Of a stretch of DNA of 64,000 bases, positions 33,448 through 42,700 are shown piece by piece; the first letter of the stretch is position 1; every line of letters starts with the position of its first letter. The position numbers were made by a program, and so were the translations under genes. The stretch comes from CAVPCZ01 sp963779225 (GTDB lineage Bacteria; Bacteroidota; Ignavibacteria; UBA10030; UBA6906), in contig CAVZWW010000003.1 in NCBI GenBank assembly GCA_963779225.1, positions 434,001 through 498,000 on the forward strand, given 5' to 3'. Below the pieces are notes generated by a model. The model worked only from the letters and a program-made list of their open reading frames with translations. It did not search any database and was not told the origin of the DNA.

Positions 33448-35142
33448 CTACACCGGCTCCGCGCCGAATTCTTTTTTGATCAATGTAACGATGGGGTGTT
33501 CTTCTTCATGCGGTGCGGAAGCCGTGTCGGTGTTGGGGTTCTGTTCGGCCCCTGCGATCTCGGGTACAATGCGGGCCCGGACGTGAAAGGTCCGTTCAAA
33601 CAGCTCGCCAAGGATCTCGCGGTTACGCAGCAAAGAAGCAACCTGGAATTCGTCCGCGCATCCTATGCGGACGATCCCGTCCGTCGTTCCCAGCAAAGTC
33701 GATGCACCCAGGACGGCTCCCACGGAGATCTTGTCGCGGGTCACTTCCGCAACGTATTCCGTCCATCGCGACCGCACCTCATGTTCATTAATCGCCGGGC
33801 CGGATGGCGGCCGTTGTTGTGGCACTGAGGAGACGTCCGCGCGCGGCGGTACTTTGTCTTCCGGGGGTGGTGAAGAGAAGGGTGACGCAGACCGTGCGGA
33901 GAGGGGTACCGGCGGCGGCATTCTAATGGCCGGTGGTGCGACCGGGAGGACCGGCTGTCCCTGGCGGGGTGATAGCGGTAGGGCGTTTACCTCACCGAGG
34001 GATTTTTTTTTTAGCTCTTGAAGGTCGGCAATGAGACCGTTCAGATCCACGGCACGGGGCATATTGACCATCTGCACCATGTCCGCTTCGAGGCGGAACC
34101 GCGGCTGTGCCGCATCCCGCACCCCCCGTTCGGTTCCCGTCACGAATCGTTGCATGCGCAGAAGATCGGAGACGGAAAACTGTGCGGCTGACGTCAGACA
34201 GCGGGACCGGTAGACATCCGAGGCTTCGATAAGGTCTGTGGATCCTGTGATTTTTACCACCATCAGGTTACGGAAATGCTCGAGCAATCCGCCAAGGAAT
34301 TCCCGCAGATCATATCCGTGGCTCATCAGGTCCTGTACCAGGGCCAGAGCACCACCGGAGTCCTGTTGTTCCATCAGTTCCGTGACGCGGAAGTAGACTT
34401 CCTGGTCGACGATATTGAGTGCAGAGAGGATGTCCGCGTGGGTGACGACACGGCCGCACAATGCGATCACCTGGTCAAACAGACTCTGCGCATCACGGAG
34501 GGAACCGTCGCCACGACGGGCAATCAGCAGCAGTGATTCCTGATCGACCTGCAGCCCTTCCTCTGCGGCAATGACTTTGAGATTGTCTGCGATCTCCTGG
34601 ACGGCGATCCGACGAAAATCAAATCGCTGGCATCGCGAGAGGATTGTCGCAGGGACCTTGTGCAGCTCCGTGGTGGCAAAGATAAAAAGGACATGCGGGG
34701 GTGGTTCTTCGAGGGTCTTCAGGAGGGCATTAAAGGCCTCCCTGGTCAGCATATGCACTTCATCAATGATGTAGACTTTATAGCGCCCTTTGGCAGGCGC
34801 ATATCGCACTGCTTCACGGAGATTCCGGATTTCCTCCACGCCGCGATTGGAGGCGCCGTCTATTTCCTGCACGTCGAAGCTGCGCCCCTCATTGATTTCT
34901 GTACACTGGGAGCAGGTGTTGTCCGGATTCTGGTCGCGCGGGTCGAGGCAGTTCACCACTTTGGCAAGCAGCCGGGCGGTTGTGGTTTTTCCGACGCCGC
35001 GGGGTCCGCTGAAGAGGTACGCATGCGCCAGGCGTTCGCCCGCAAGGGCATTGCGCAGGGTCACGGTAACGTGGCGTTGTCCGATGACATCTTCAAACTT
35101 CATGGGCCGCCATTTTCTGGCGGTAACAATGTAGTCGCTCAT
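33448..35142 (-). CDS. dnaX: DNA polymerase III subunits gamma and tau
   Basis: Clamp-loader ATPase of the replisome. In 564 residues: Walker A GPRGVGKT at 46-53, a zinc-module segment with C65, C77 and C80, a DEVH-type Walker B (IIDEVHML, about 125), the SRC sensor region (LSRCQRF), then domain III, and a Pro-rich linker before the tau-specific C-terminus. The start is the ATG at 35142 (MSDYIVTARKWRP), 16 bases after the lon stop. An A10 run at residues 377-380 (see separate entry) can yield a shorter gamma of about 384 residues. Typical neighbour recR is not adjacent. Confidence 0.94.
   Translation of the reverse strand: MSDYIVTARKWRPMKFEDVIGQRHVTVTLRNALAGERLAHAYLFSGPRGVGKTTTARLLAKVVNCLDPRDQNPDNTCSQCTEINEGRSFDVQEIDGASNRGVEEIRNLREAVRYAPAKGRYKVYIIDEVHMLTREAFNALLKTLEEPPPHVLFIFATTELHKVPATILSRCQRFDFRRIAVQEIADNLKVIAAEEGLQVDQESLLLIARRGDGSLRDAQSLFDQVIALCGRVVTHADILSALNIVDQEVYFRVTELMEQQDSGGALALVQDLMSHGYDLREFLGGLLEHFRNLMVVKITGSTDLIEASDVYRSRCLTSAAQFSVSDLLRMQRFVTGTERGVRDAAQPRFRLEADMVQMVNMPRAVDLNGLIADLQELKKKSLGEVNALPLSPRQGQPVLPVAPPAIRMPPPVPLSARSASPFSSPPPEDKVPPRADVSSVPQQRPPSGPAINEHEVRSRWTEYVAEVTRDKISVGAVLGASTLLGTTDGIVRIGCADEFQVASLLRNREILGELFERTFHVRARIVPEIAGAEQNPNTDTASAPHEEEHPIVTLIKKEFGAEPV
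34003..34012 (-). other. A10 slippery run within dnaX
   Basis: Ten consecutive Ts on the plus strand read on the gene strand as CTA AAA AAA AAA TCC (Leu-Lys-Lys-Lys-Ser, residues 377-381). A shift to -1 reads ATC CCT CGG TGA and a shift to +1 reads CCC TCG GTG AGG TAA, so either shift stops within five codons. That matches the tau/gamma programmed switch known in E. coli (ribosomal frameshift) and Thermus thermophilus (transcriptional slippage on an A-run). Confidence 0.75.
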
Positions 35143-35158
35143 GGCTTTCTGAATCGTC

Positions 35159-37549
35159 TCACCGTTTGCGCGCGCGCCCGGAGAATACATGTGGCAGTGC
35201 TTCTTCAATGCGGCTGATCGGGATGAGCCGCACGCCTTCCTTCACTTTTGCGGGAATTTCCTCGAGATCCTTCATGTTTTCTTTCGGGATCAGGACGGTA
35301 CGCATACCGCTTCGTTGTGCCGCCAGGAGCTTTTCGGTCAGGCCGCCGATGCTCAGCACTTCACCGCGCAAGGTAATCTCACCGGTCATCGCGACATCTC
35401 CGCGTGCCGGTTTACCGCTCAGCGCGGAGTACATTGCCATAGCCATGGTGATGCCTGCCGACGGACCGTCTTTGGGGATGGCTCCCTCGGGGAGGTGGAT
35501 GTGGATCTCTTTCTTGTGGAAGAAGGAGGGAGGAAGGCCCAGTGTCCGGGCATGGGAGCGGAGATAGCTCAGCGCCGCCTGAGCGGATTCCTTCATCACA
35601 TCACCGAGCTGTCCCGTCAGCGTGAGCTTTTCCTGTCCGGTCATGACCGACACATCCACATGCAGAATATCTCCGCCGACGCTGGTCCAGGCCAGACCGG
35701 TTACCGATCCCACCCGCAGTTCTTCCGTGCGGACGCGATTCCGGTAGCGCGGGACTCCGAGATACTTTTCGATCCGTTCCGGGTCCACGGCGAACGACGC
35801 GCGCTGGCGTTTGCTCTTGGCCTGCCCTGCGGTCACGATGTCTTTTGCCACCTTCCGGCAGACCGAGGCGATCTCCCGTTCCAGGTTGCGCACTCCTGCT
35901 TCACGCGTGTACTCGGTGATAATCCTGGTCAGCGCCGCGTCGCTGATATCCACATGGCGGTCCTGCAATCCGTGCTCTTTCAGCTGCTTCGGAAGGATAT
36001 GCCGGCGTGCGATCTCGACCTTGTCGTGTTGCAGATATCCAGGTAGTTCGATAATCTCCATCCGGTCCTGCAGTGGCAACGGGATGTTATACCGCACGTT
36101 TGCCGTTGTAATAAACATGACGTGGGAAAGGTCGTAGTCGATATCCAGGTAGTGATCGTTGAATGTATTGTTTTGTTCCGGATCCAGAACTTCCAGCAAG
36201 GCGGAAGACGGGTCGCCGCGGAAATCCATGCTCATTTTATCGACTTCGTCAAGGAGCATCAGCGGGTTGATGACGCCGGCACGTCGCATGGACTGGACAA
36301 TCTTGCCGGGCATGGACCCGATATAGGTGCGGCGGTGGCCACGGATTTCCGCTTCGTCACGCACGCCGCCGAGCGAGATGCGGACCAGTGTGCGTCCCAG
36401 CGCGCGGGCGATCGATTTTGCCAGCGATGTTTTTCCCACGCCCGGTGGTCCGACAAAGCAGAGGATCTGCCCCTTCATTTCCCGTACGAGATTCAATACG
36501 GCGATATGTTCCAGAATTCTCTCTTTCGGCTTCTCCAGTCCGAAATGGTCCTCATCCAGAATGGTCTTGACATGGGCCACATCCAGATGGTCCTTTGTCC
36601 GTTTGTGCCACGGGACGCTCACCATCCAGTCCAGATAGCTGCGGATGACTGTGGATTCGGGAGACAGCGATGGAGTCTTCTTGAGTTTGGCAAATTCCTC
36701 CAGCGCCTTCTGTTCAACTTCCTTCGGCATCCGTGATTTCTTGATATCTTCCTTCAGTTTGAGCAGCTCGGGTGAGGTTTCCTCGTCGCCGAGCTCGTCC
36801 TGAAGAATGCGGATTTGTTCCTGGATGAAGAACTTCCGTTGTGACCGTGCGATGTTGTCGTGAACTTTGGTATCAATCTCTTTTTCGATTTTCAGGACAT
36901 CGTTTTCGGAGTTCAGAATGCGGATCAGCTCGTGCAGCTGCTCCCGGATGCCGGTCAACTGGAGGATACGTTGTTTTACTTCCACGCTCTGGAGAATGTT
37001 TGCGGCGATATAGTACATGCGCCGGAGAGGCTCGCGTGTGTTTTCAAATGCGACAAGGACTTCGCTCGGGACGTTCCGGTTCAGATGGACATATTCCGCA
37101 AAGAGGCTGGAAGTGTGCCGGAGAAGAGCATCGAGTTCCGAGTCCATGGTCACCGGCGCCGCGTTCATTTCCAGTTCCGCCTCGAGGCACCGGGGATTCG
37201 GCACAAATTGTCCGATGCGGGCCTGCATGACGCCATCCACCAGAATCTTCATCAATCCGTTGGGAAGCTTCAGGATCTGGATGATTTTGGCCACCGTACC
37301 GTCGTGAAAGATGTCTTCCACTCCGGGTTCTTCGGTAATGGAGCTTTTCTGGGCGACAAGGAAGAGGAATTTGTCCCGTTCCAGGGCGTCGTTCACCGCA
37401 CGCAGGGACGATTCCCGGCCGACCAGGACGGGAAAGATCATGTAGGGATAGATGACCACATCGCGCAGCGGCAAGACAGGAAGCCGTTCGGGGATGGTAT
37501 CGCCATTCCCGAAGGCTTTCGTCGGGCCCGTTGATTTTTCAGAAGCCAT
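35159..37549 (-). CDS. lon: ATP-dependent Lon protease
   Basis: Cytoplasmic AAA+ serine protease degrading misfolded and regulatory proteins. The 796 residues hold an N-terminal LON substrate domain (about 20-220), a coiled coil, the AAA+ module with GPPGVGKT and a LLDEVDKM Walker B, and the protease domain with catalytic S697 in KDGPSAGI and K740 in GGLTEKLLAA; the 43-residue Ser-Lys spacing equals that of E. coli Lon. A strong TTGACA promoter lies just upstream. No heat-shock operator (CIRCE-like) is seen. Confidence 0.97.
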   Translation of the reverse strand: MASEKSTGPTKAFGNGDTIPERLPVLPLRDVVIYPYMIFPVLVGRESSLRAVNDALERDKFLFLVAQKSSITEEPGVEDIFHDGTVAKIIQILKLPNGLMKILVDGVMQARIGQFVPNPRCLEAELEMNAAPVTMDSELDALLRHTSSLFAEYVHLNRNVPSEVLVAFENTREPLRRMYYIAANILQSVEVKQRILQLTGIREQLHELIRILNSENDVLKIEKEIDTKVHDNIARSQRKFFIQEQIRILQDELGDEETSPELLKLKEDIKKSRMPKEVEQKALEEFAKLKKTPSLSPESTVIRSYLDWMVSVPWHKRTKDHLDVAHVKTILDEDHFGLEKPKERILEHIAVLNLVREMKGQILCFVGPPGVGKTSLAKSIARALGRTLVRISLGGVRDEAEIRGHRRTYIGSMPGKIVQSMRRAGVINPLMLLDEVDKMSMDFRGDPSSALLEVLDPEQNNTFNDHYLDIDYDLSHVMFITTANVRYNIPLPLQDRMEIIELPGYLQHDKVEIARRHILPKQLKEHGLQDRHVDISDAALTRIITEYTREAGVRNLEREIASVCRKVAKDIVTAGQAKSKRQRASFAVDPERIEKYLGVPRYRNRVRTEELRVGSVTGLAWTSVGGDILHVDVSVMTGQEKLTLTGQLGDVMKESAQAALSYLRSHARTLGLPPSFFHKKEIHIHLPEGAIPKDGPSAGITMAMAMYSALSGKPARGDVAMTGEITLRGEVLSIGGLTEKLLAAQRSGMRTVLIPKENMKDLEEIPAKVKEGVRLIPISRIEEALPHVFSGRARKR

Positions 37550-37580
37550 GGATGATTAACCTTGGTGGGTGAAACATTAT

Positions 37581-37609
37581 AAGGTACCAAGATAATCGCC
37601 GTTTGTCAA
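37581..37609 (-). promoter_or_regulatory. Promoter for lon
   Basis: Minus strand -35 TTGACA (37609-37604), a perfect consensus, exactly 17 bases, and -10 TACCTT (37586-37581). A TATAAT sits a few bases further on but at a poor distance. The predicted start near 37575 gives a leader of about 25 bases before the ATG at 37549. Confidence 0.65.
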
Positions 37610-37652
37610 GAAAACGGCGGCAGGACCTAGAGAATCGGCAGACAGATGAAAT

Positions 37653-37973
37653 TCAGTTGGAGAGGTGTCGCGGGACGTTTCCCGCCTGGGGATATTCGGC
37701 TTCCCGCACTAGGTGTTCGCGGATGGCTCTGGAGACAAAGTCCGGGGTTTTTACCATTTTCACATACACATGGATCAATTCTTTTGTGACGCGTTCGGCT
37801 TCGTAGGCGCGGCGGCAGTGGGAACAGCAGTAGGCGTGTTCGTTGAAGGATGATTCCGAACTGCTGTCGAGGTAGTGATCGACGGCAGGTGTAATCTGCT
37901 GGTCAAATTCCATGCAATTCACAATATTCGCTCCCGCACGTCGTTCCGCACTACCGTTGTTCCTTCGATGCAT
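37653..37973 (-). CDS. Zinc-binding anti-sigma factor (ZAS/RsrA-like)
   Basis: A 106-residue cytoplasmic protein with no membrane segment. The N-terminus NCMEFDQQITPAVDHYLD and the HAYCCSHC motif form the H-x3-C-x2-C core of zinc anti-sigma domains, with the upstream Cys of NCMEF as another likely ligand; an extra cysteine lies inside the motif. Soluble proteins of this kind (RsrA) release their sigma factor upon oxidation. Its ATG overlaps the stop of the ECF sigma gene as TGATG, with GGAG 4 bases upstream, the usual arrangement for a cognate pair. The rest of the chain is helical. Confidence 0.83.
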   Translation of the reverse strand: MHRRNNGSAERRAGANIVNCMEFDQQITPAVDHYLDSSSESSFNEHAYCCSHCRRAYEAERVTKELIHVYVKMVKTPDFVSRAIREHLVREAEYPQAGNVPRHLSN

Positions 37974-38545
37974 CACTCTCCTACCGCGTAGCCTTTTTCC
38001 TTTGCGTACTTGGTCAGTCTCCCGCGCAGCAGGCTTCGTCCCCGATGGAGCCGCGAACGCACGGTCCCGAGCGGACAATCCAGAAACTCGGCGATCTCCT
38101 CGTACGTCAGCCCTTCGATGTCGCAAAGAATAACCACTGTCCGGAAATCTTCCGGCAGCTCCGCTATCGCCGTAGCAACGTCATCTTCCAGCAGATTGCC
38201 GAATGCCGACACATGCAGATCCGAGGAGTCCGATCCCTGATCACGAATGGTGTCGTAGAAATTCTGAACATCCTCATAGTCCACCGTGACCGGTTCCTTG
38301 GACTCTCTCCGGTAGCGGTTGATATATGAGTTTTTCATAATACGGAACAGCCATGCCCGGATATTGGTTCCCTTCTCATATTTTTCCCAGAAGCGGAACC
38401 CTTTCAGGAAGGTTTCCTGAACAAGATCGTCGGCATCGGCTGCATTATTGGTCATCCGGAGGGCATAATTGTACAGTAGGTCGGCATGGGGAAGGGCCTC
38501 TACTTCAAATTCCCGCTGTTTTTGGGTTTTCGTGGTTGGCAGCAT
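37973..38545 (-). CDS. ECF-type RNA polymerase sigma factor
   Basis: A 190-residue extracytoplasmic-function sigma factor with regions 2 and 4 only. Region 2 carries LYNYALRMTNNAADADDLVQETFLKGFRFW and TNIRAWLFRIMKNSYINRYRR; region 4 has AIAELPEDFRTVVILCDIEGLTYEEIAEFLDCPLGTVRSRLHRGR. The sequence is most like the SigR-type group, which pairs with soluble zinc anti-sigma factors. The ATG at 38545 lies about 37 bases after a predicted start; there is no clear Shine-Dalgarno sequence. Longer readings of the frame would start upstream of the transcription start. Confidence 0.9.
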   Translation of the reverse strand: MLPTTKTQKQREFEVEALPHADLLYNYALRMTNNAADADDLVQETFLKGFRFWEKYEKGTNIRAWLFRIMKNSYINRYRRESKEPVTVDYEDVQNFYDTIRDQGSDSSDLHVSAFGNLLEDDVATAIAELPEDFRTVVILCDIEGLTYEEIAEFLDCPLGTVRSRLHRGRSLLRGRLTKYAKEKGYAVGE

Positions 38546-38588
38546 GGGTGGTGGTTCTACAACACGGAGGACTTCCCCTGTTAACAAT

Positions 38589-38617
38589 ATTGTACAACAA
38601 TACTTTGGAAGTGTCAA
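38589..38617 (-). promoter_or_regulatory. Housekeeping promoter for the ECF sigma/anti-sigma pair
   Basis: Minus strand -35 TTGACA (38617-38612), 17-base spacer, -10 TACAAT (38594-38589), the best match to the sigma-70 consensus in the window. No second promoter of SigR type (GGAAT...GTT) is evident, so the pair seems to be constitutively transcribed. Confidence 0.65.
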
Positions 38618-38635
38618 GGAAGAAACGGCAGAGGC

Positions 38636-39790
38636 TCAGCGGTGGATCTGCAGAAGTTCAAAAAGGGCGGATTTTTCGATGGTTGCACCGACGCGAGCCA
38701 ATGCGGGGGGGAGGAATCGGTTGTTCACCTCGGAGATTTCCAGACCTCCGTGGGAATTCAGATCCCCCACATCCTTCACCGTGAGAAGGGTTGTTCCACG
38801 CTGCCGGAGCAGACCAAGATCGGTCCCGGACGTCCAGCCGCCCGGGTGTTGGAGCAGAAGACCCCGGATCAGGACATCAAACACCTGTTTTCCGTTCGGC
38901 GGGAGGTGGAGATAGTGCTCGACATCCTCGTCTTCATACGAGCAGCGGGCGATGGAATGAAGAGCCGTGAGGATGGCAACGGCGTTCAGTTTCCGGATGA
39001 AGTTTTTGTCGGGATCGCCCGGCCAGTCGCCGGATTCAATCAGCAGCGTGCCGGTTCCCGCTCCCTGAAACAGATCACCGAACGCACGCGGTTCGAAGGT
39101 ATCATCATACCTCGTGATATGCCCACCGGCAAACCGATCGAGGACCCGGCTGATGAGCGCTCCTATCCGCATTGCTTTCAGGCGCGCGCGGGTGATTGTC
39201 CGTTCGGGGTCGGCGGGCGGAGCAAGCAGGGCGAGCGCCGCAACAGCCGGTGCGCTCCCTGCAGAGTTGAGATCCTGGTCGTGCAGATTGAACCCGAACT
39301 CCGGCTGCAGATCCCGGTGTGCCCGGAGCAGGGTGCGTGCTTCCGGTGTCGCCGCCATCCGCGCGTCACGGTTGATGTCAATTCCCACCGCGTTGCGTCG
39401 TTCCCGGCGCTCGGCGCCGTCAGGATTGACCAGAGGAATCATGCACAGTGTCAATTCCTGCAGCAGCGTATTCACCCACGGCGGGTGGGCCTGCATGGTG
39501 AACAGATGCAGTATATCGAGAAGTGCCAGGGTGGCGGTCGGTTCGTCACCGTGCATTTGCGACCAGAGAAGAACACGGCACGGGCCGGTTCCGGCGAGAA
39601 TCAGGTTGATGCTGCGGCCTTCAATGGACTCACCGATGCGGCTCGGGGAAAAGAGTCCGCCACTTGCACGACTCAGGGCCTCAAGTTCGTTCATCAGTAT
39701 GTTGTGAACGCACGAGGCCGGTGTAAGGTGATCCAGACGGAAAGTGCCGTAGCTGTCATACAGTTCTTGCGCGATGACCGCCGGCGTCAT
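38636..39790 (-). CDS. M14-family zinc carboxypeptidase
   Basis: A 384-residue metallopeptidase or amidase. The zinc ligands H80 and E83 are in QMHGDEP, the third H170 in NLHDQ, the substrate carboxylate binder R141 in INRDA, and the catalytic E252 in LLIESGDWPG, so the active site is complete. There is no signal peptide, hence cytoplasmic. The family includes carboxypeptidases that trim cell-wall peptides and succinylglutamate desuccinylase-like enzymes; the substrate is unknown. Its ATG overlaps the DUF4175 stop (ATGA), placing it last in that operon. Confidence 0.86.
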   Translation of the reverse strand: MTPAVIAQELYDSYGTFRLDHLTPASCVHNILMNELEALSRASGGLFSPSRIGESIEGRSINLILAGTGPCRVLLWSQMHGDEPTATLALLDILHLFTMQAHPPWVNTLLQELTLCMIPLVNPDGAERRERRNAVGIDINRDARMAATPEARTLLRAHRDLQPEFGFNLHDQDLNSAGSAPAVAALALLAPPADPERTITRARLKAMRIGALISRVLDRFAGGHITRYDDTFEPRAFGDLFQGAGTGTLLIESGDWPGDPDKNFIRKLNAVAILTALHSIARCSYEDEDVEHYLHLPPNGKQVFDVLIRGLLLQHPGGWTSGTDLGLLRQRGTTLLTVKDVGDLNSHGGLEISEVNNRFLPPALARVGATIEKSALFELLQIHR

Positions 39791-42700
39791 TGTTCCAGCG
39801 CCTCGAAATATCTTCTGATGAGTTCCTCATAATCCTTTGCATATCCCTCTTCCAGGGCTTTCAGCAGGTCCTGCTGCAATCGCGTGCGGTTCTGGAGGGC
39901 GGCCGGACCAAGATCCGCCGGTCCCTGCCGCGTGAGGTTCCGCCCTGTTTCCGCCTTGCGGCGTTTTTCAAAATCCCGTTCGCGCAGCGACCGTTGCGCG
40001 TCGAGCATCCTGGACAGGATTCGCTCCTGTTTGTGCAGGGTCTCGGGATTTACCTGTCCCTGTGCGAGATCGGTCTGCACTTCCCGCATATCCTGGGCAA
40101 CGCGGTTGAGATCACCCAGCAGCTTGCTCAGCTGACCGGCATTCGATGCTTCACGTGCAAGTTGTTCGAGCGATTTGCGAACCATGCCTTGTTCACCCGC
40201 GAGCCGAGAGAGCTCGGCGGCCTGCTGCTGCGTGAGTCCTCTGGTTCCTTCATTGATCCCCTGCTGCATACCACCGAGTTGCTGCAGACGTTGCATGAAC
40301 CCGGCCATCCCCACCCCCCCCTGTCCGCCCGGCTGCATCATCCCCTCGGCCGCCTCCTGCAGCTGCTGTGCCGTCTGGTTCAGCGCGCCCATGGCTCCAC
40401 CCTGTTGTTGCGATGCCTGATTGCCGTTCCGCTGCTCCAGCGACTGCAGTGCATCATTCATCTTGCGCATCGCCTCCCCGATCGACTTGCCCATTTCCGG
40501 GGTTACACCGAAGGTTTTTTGTGACAGCGCTGAAAGCTCATTGGTCACGTTTCCCAGATCGCGCAGCACCTGCATCTGTTCCTGAGCATTCTCGCGGAAG
40601 CGCTGCGACGACGGATCCAGGCTACGGGATTCATTTTTCAGATCTTCCTGGCGTTTCGAAAGCTCCAGCATGTCCTCCGCCGCGCGGCGCATTGCCTGCG
40701 CCACCTGGCGTTGCTGGTTCTGCATCATGGATTGTTTCATCTGCTGGAGATTCTGCTGCATCTTGCTCATGGACTCCATTGCCTGGCGCTGACCTGATAG
40801 GGCCTGGTCGGTCATCCGCTCGCGGAGTTGTTCCGCGATTTTCTCCATCTGCCGGTCCAACGCTGCTTTGTCCATTTCTTCCAGCGTTTCTTCCATTTCC
40901 TTCACAGGCATCTCCGCGGGGAATTCGTTCATTTTCTTCTGAAGGTCCCGCAATTCCTTTTCCAGCGCCTTCATCTGGTCGCTGAGATCTTTTTGCTCCC
41001 GGGACGCCTGGTCGGCCGAACGCTGGTCTCCCGGCCCCTGCTTCTCGACGCGTTGCCGGAGTTCTTCCTGGACCTTTTTCATTTCTTCGGCCCGCTTCAC
41101 CATCTCGTCCATCTTCTGCTCGATCTGCACTCTTTTGAGGAGGTTCAACGTCCGCTCGATACTCTTGCGGAATTGCTCCTCCGAAAACGAGAACTGCTGC
41201 AGCGCCTGCTTCATCGCATCAGGGTTCATTTGCTGCATCGCCTCCTGGAGCTTCTTCATCGCTTCAGCGAACTCCGGGCTGTTCATCTGCTCCATAAGCT
41301 GTTGCAGTTCTTCGTATTTCTCCATCGTCTCCCGGGAAAGCATCTTGTTGTTCTGCATCGCGTCCATCATCTTGTCGACGGTCCGTTGCACCTCTTCCAT
41401 GTTTTTCCGGATGTCGTCGTATTTGCGTACAAGCTCTTCCGCCTTTTTTTGCTCATCCCAGCTCATGCGCTGCTGGGGCTTTTTTAGATCACGCGAGAGA
41501 TCTTCCAGTTCCTTGCGCGCTTCTTCCGCCTGTTTCATGGTTTCTGTAAGGATCTCACGGCCGGTATCGTGATCCTTGTCCACATCGGCAAAGACCTCGT
41601 CCAGTGACGGAAGCCGCAGGAAATAGGTCTCGCTAATTGCCTCTTTCGGTCCGGAGACATTGTCATTGTCATAGACGACTGCCTGATACTGGATCACGTC
41701 CTCGGGTGTCAGGCGCAGCGTGCCCAGATCCCATGTGAACGGAACGGGGACTTCCGTGGGTGCACGCACGGGCAGCGGGATATCCACAAAGGTGTATTCC
41801 GTTGCCGGCTGTTCGTAGCGCGAGCGAATGAGCTTGTGTCCGAGGCGCAACCGCGAGATCCCGTAATCATCGGTCAGACGAAAAAGCATTGCCAGATGTT
41901 CGTCTCCGGCGACGTTCAGATTGGTCCCGGGGACCGCAATGATCACCGTGGGGAAGCCGTCGGGGATCAGCCGTAGGGTGTAGTAAATCGGATCCCCGTT
42001 TCTCACGCCGGTTTCATCCGTCACTTCGATACGGTACTTCCGTTCACGCGACAGGGTGATCCGTCCCGTGGCATTTCGTCCGTCCACCCGGAGTGGAACG
42101 TGGTTGTTGTCGTCGAAGACCAGCCGGGCTGTCGCCAGCTTCTTGTTGGTCTCAACGCGGTAGCGGATCTCCGTTCCGGGAAGAGCCATCACATCTCCCA
42201 CATTCTCGTCCAGCTCGCGCGCAGGGAGGGCTGCGTAGCGGGGAAAGACCAGTTGCAGGCGCAACATATTCACGATGGGCCGGTCGATCACCCGGAGGCG
42301 GTATTCCTCGCTGGTGAATCCGCCTGAACGCACAGCATACCGGGTTGACAGGCGCACGCCGGCGAGTGTTATCCTGTATTCTCCGTTTTGCGCGGCGGCA
42401 AACGTGTGCTCTTCGGTTACCACCTGTTCGTCAGGAGTCGTCATGAGCATCAGTGGAGCCGGGGGCACCCCCCGCACGCTGACAAGAATGTCGACGTCCT
42501 GTCCTTTGACTACGTCAGCGTCTCCCGGTCTCACGAGAAACGTCACTGCGGGCGGAAGTGTGAAGTCCTGTGTCCAGCGGGACAGCCGGTACGCGGCGGG
42601 GCCGAACGTCCCGTTGAAGACCACGACGAGGAGCAGCACCAGCACAGTAAGGGCGGCAAAGAGCATTCCGCGTTTCCGCAGATCGTCGTGGGGGACGATC

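Noticed and set aside
38642..39832. 396-codon plus-strand open frame
   Set aside because: Antisense to the M14 peptidase, which has an intact active site.
40828..41487. Plus-strand frame rich in Leu/Phe/His
   Set aside because: Reverse reading of the Gln/Glu/Lys-rich coiled coil of DUF4175; composition explains the open frame.
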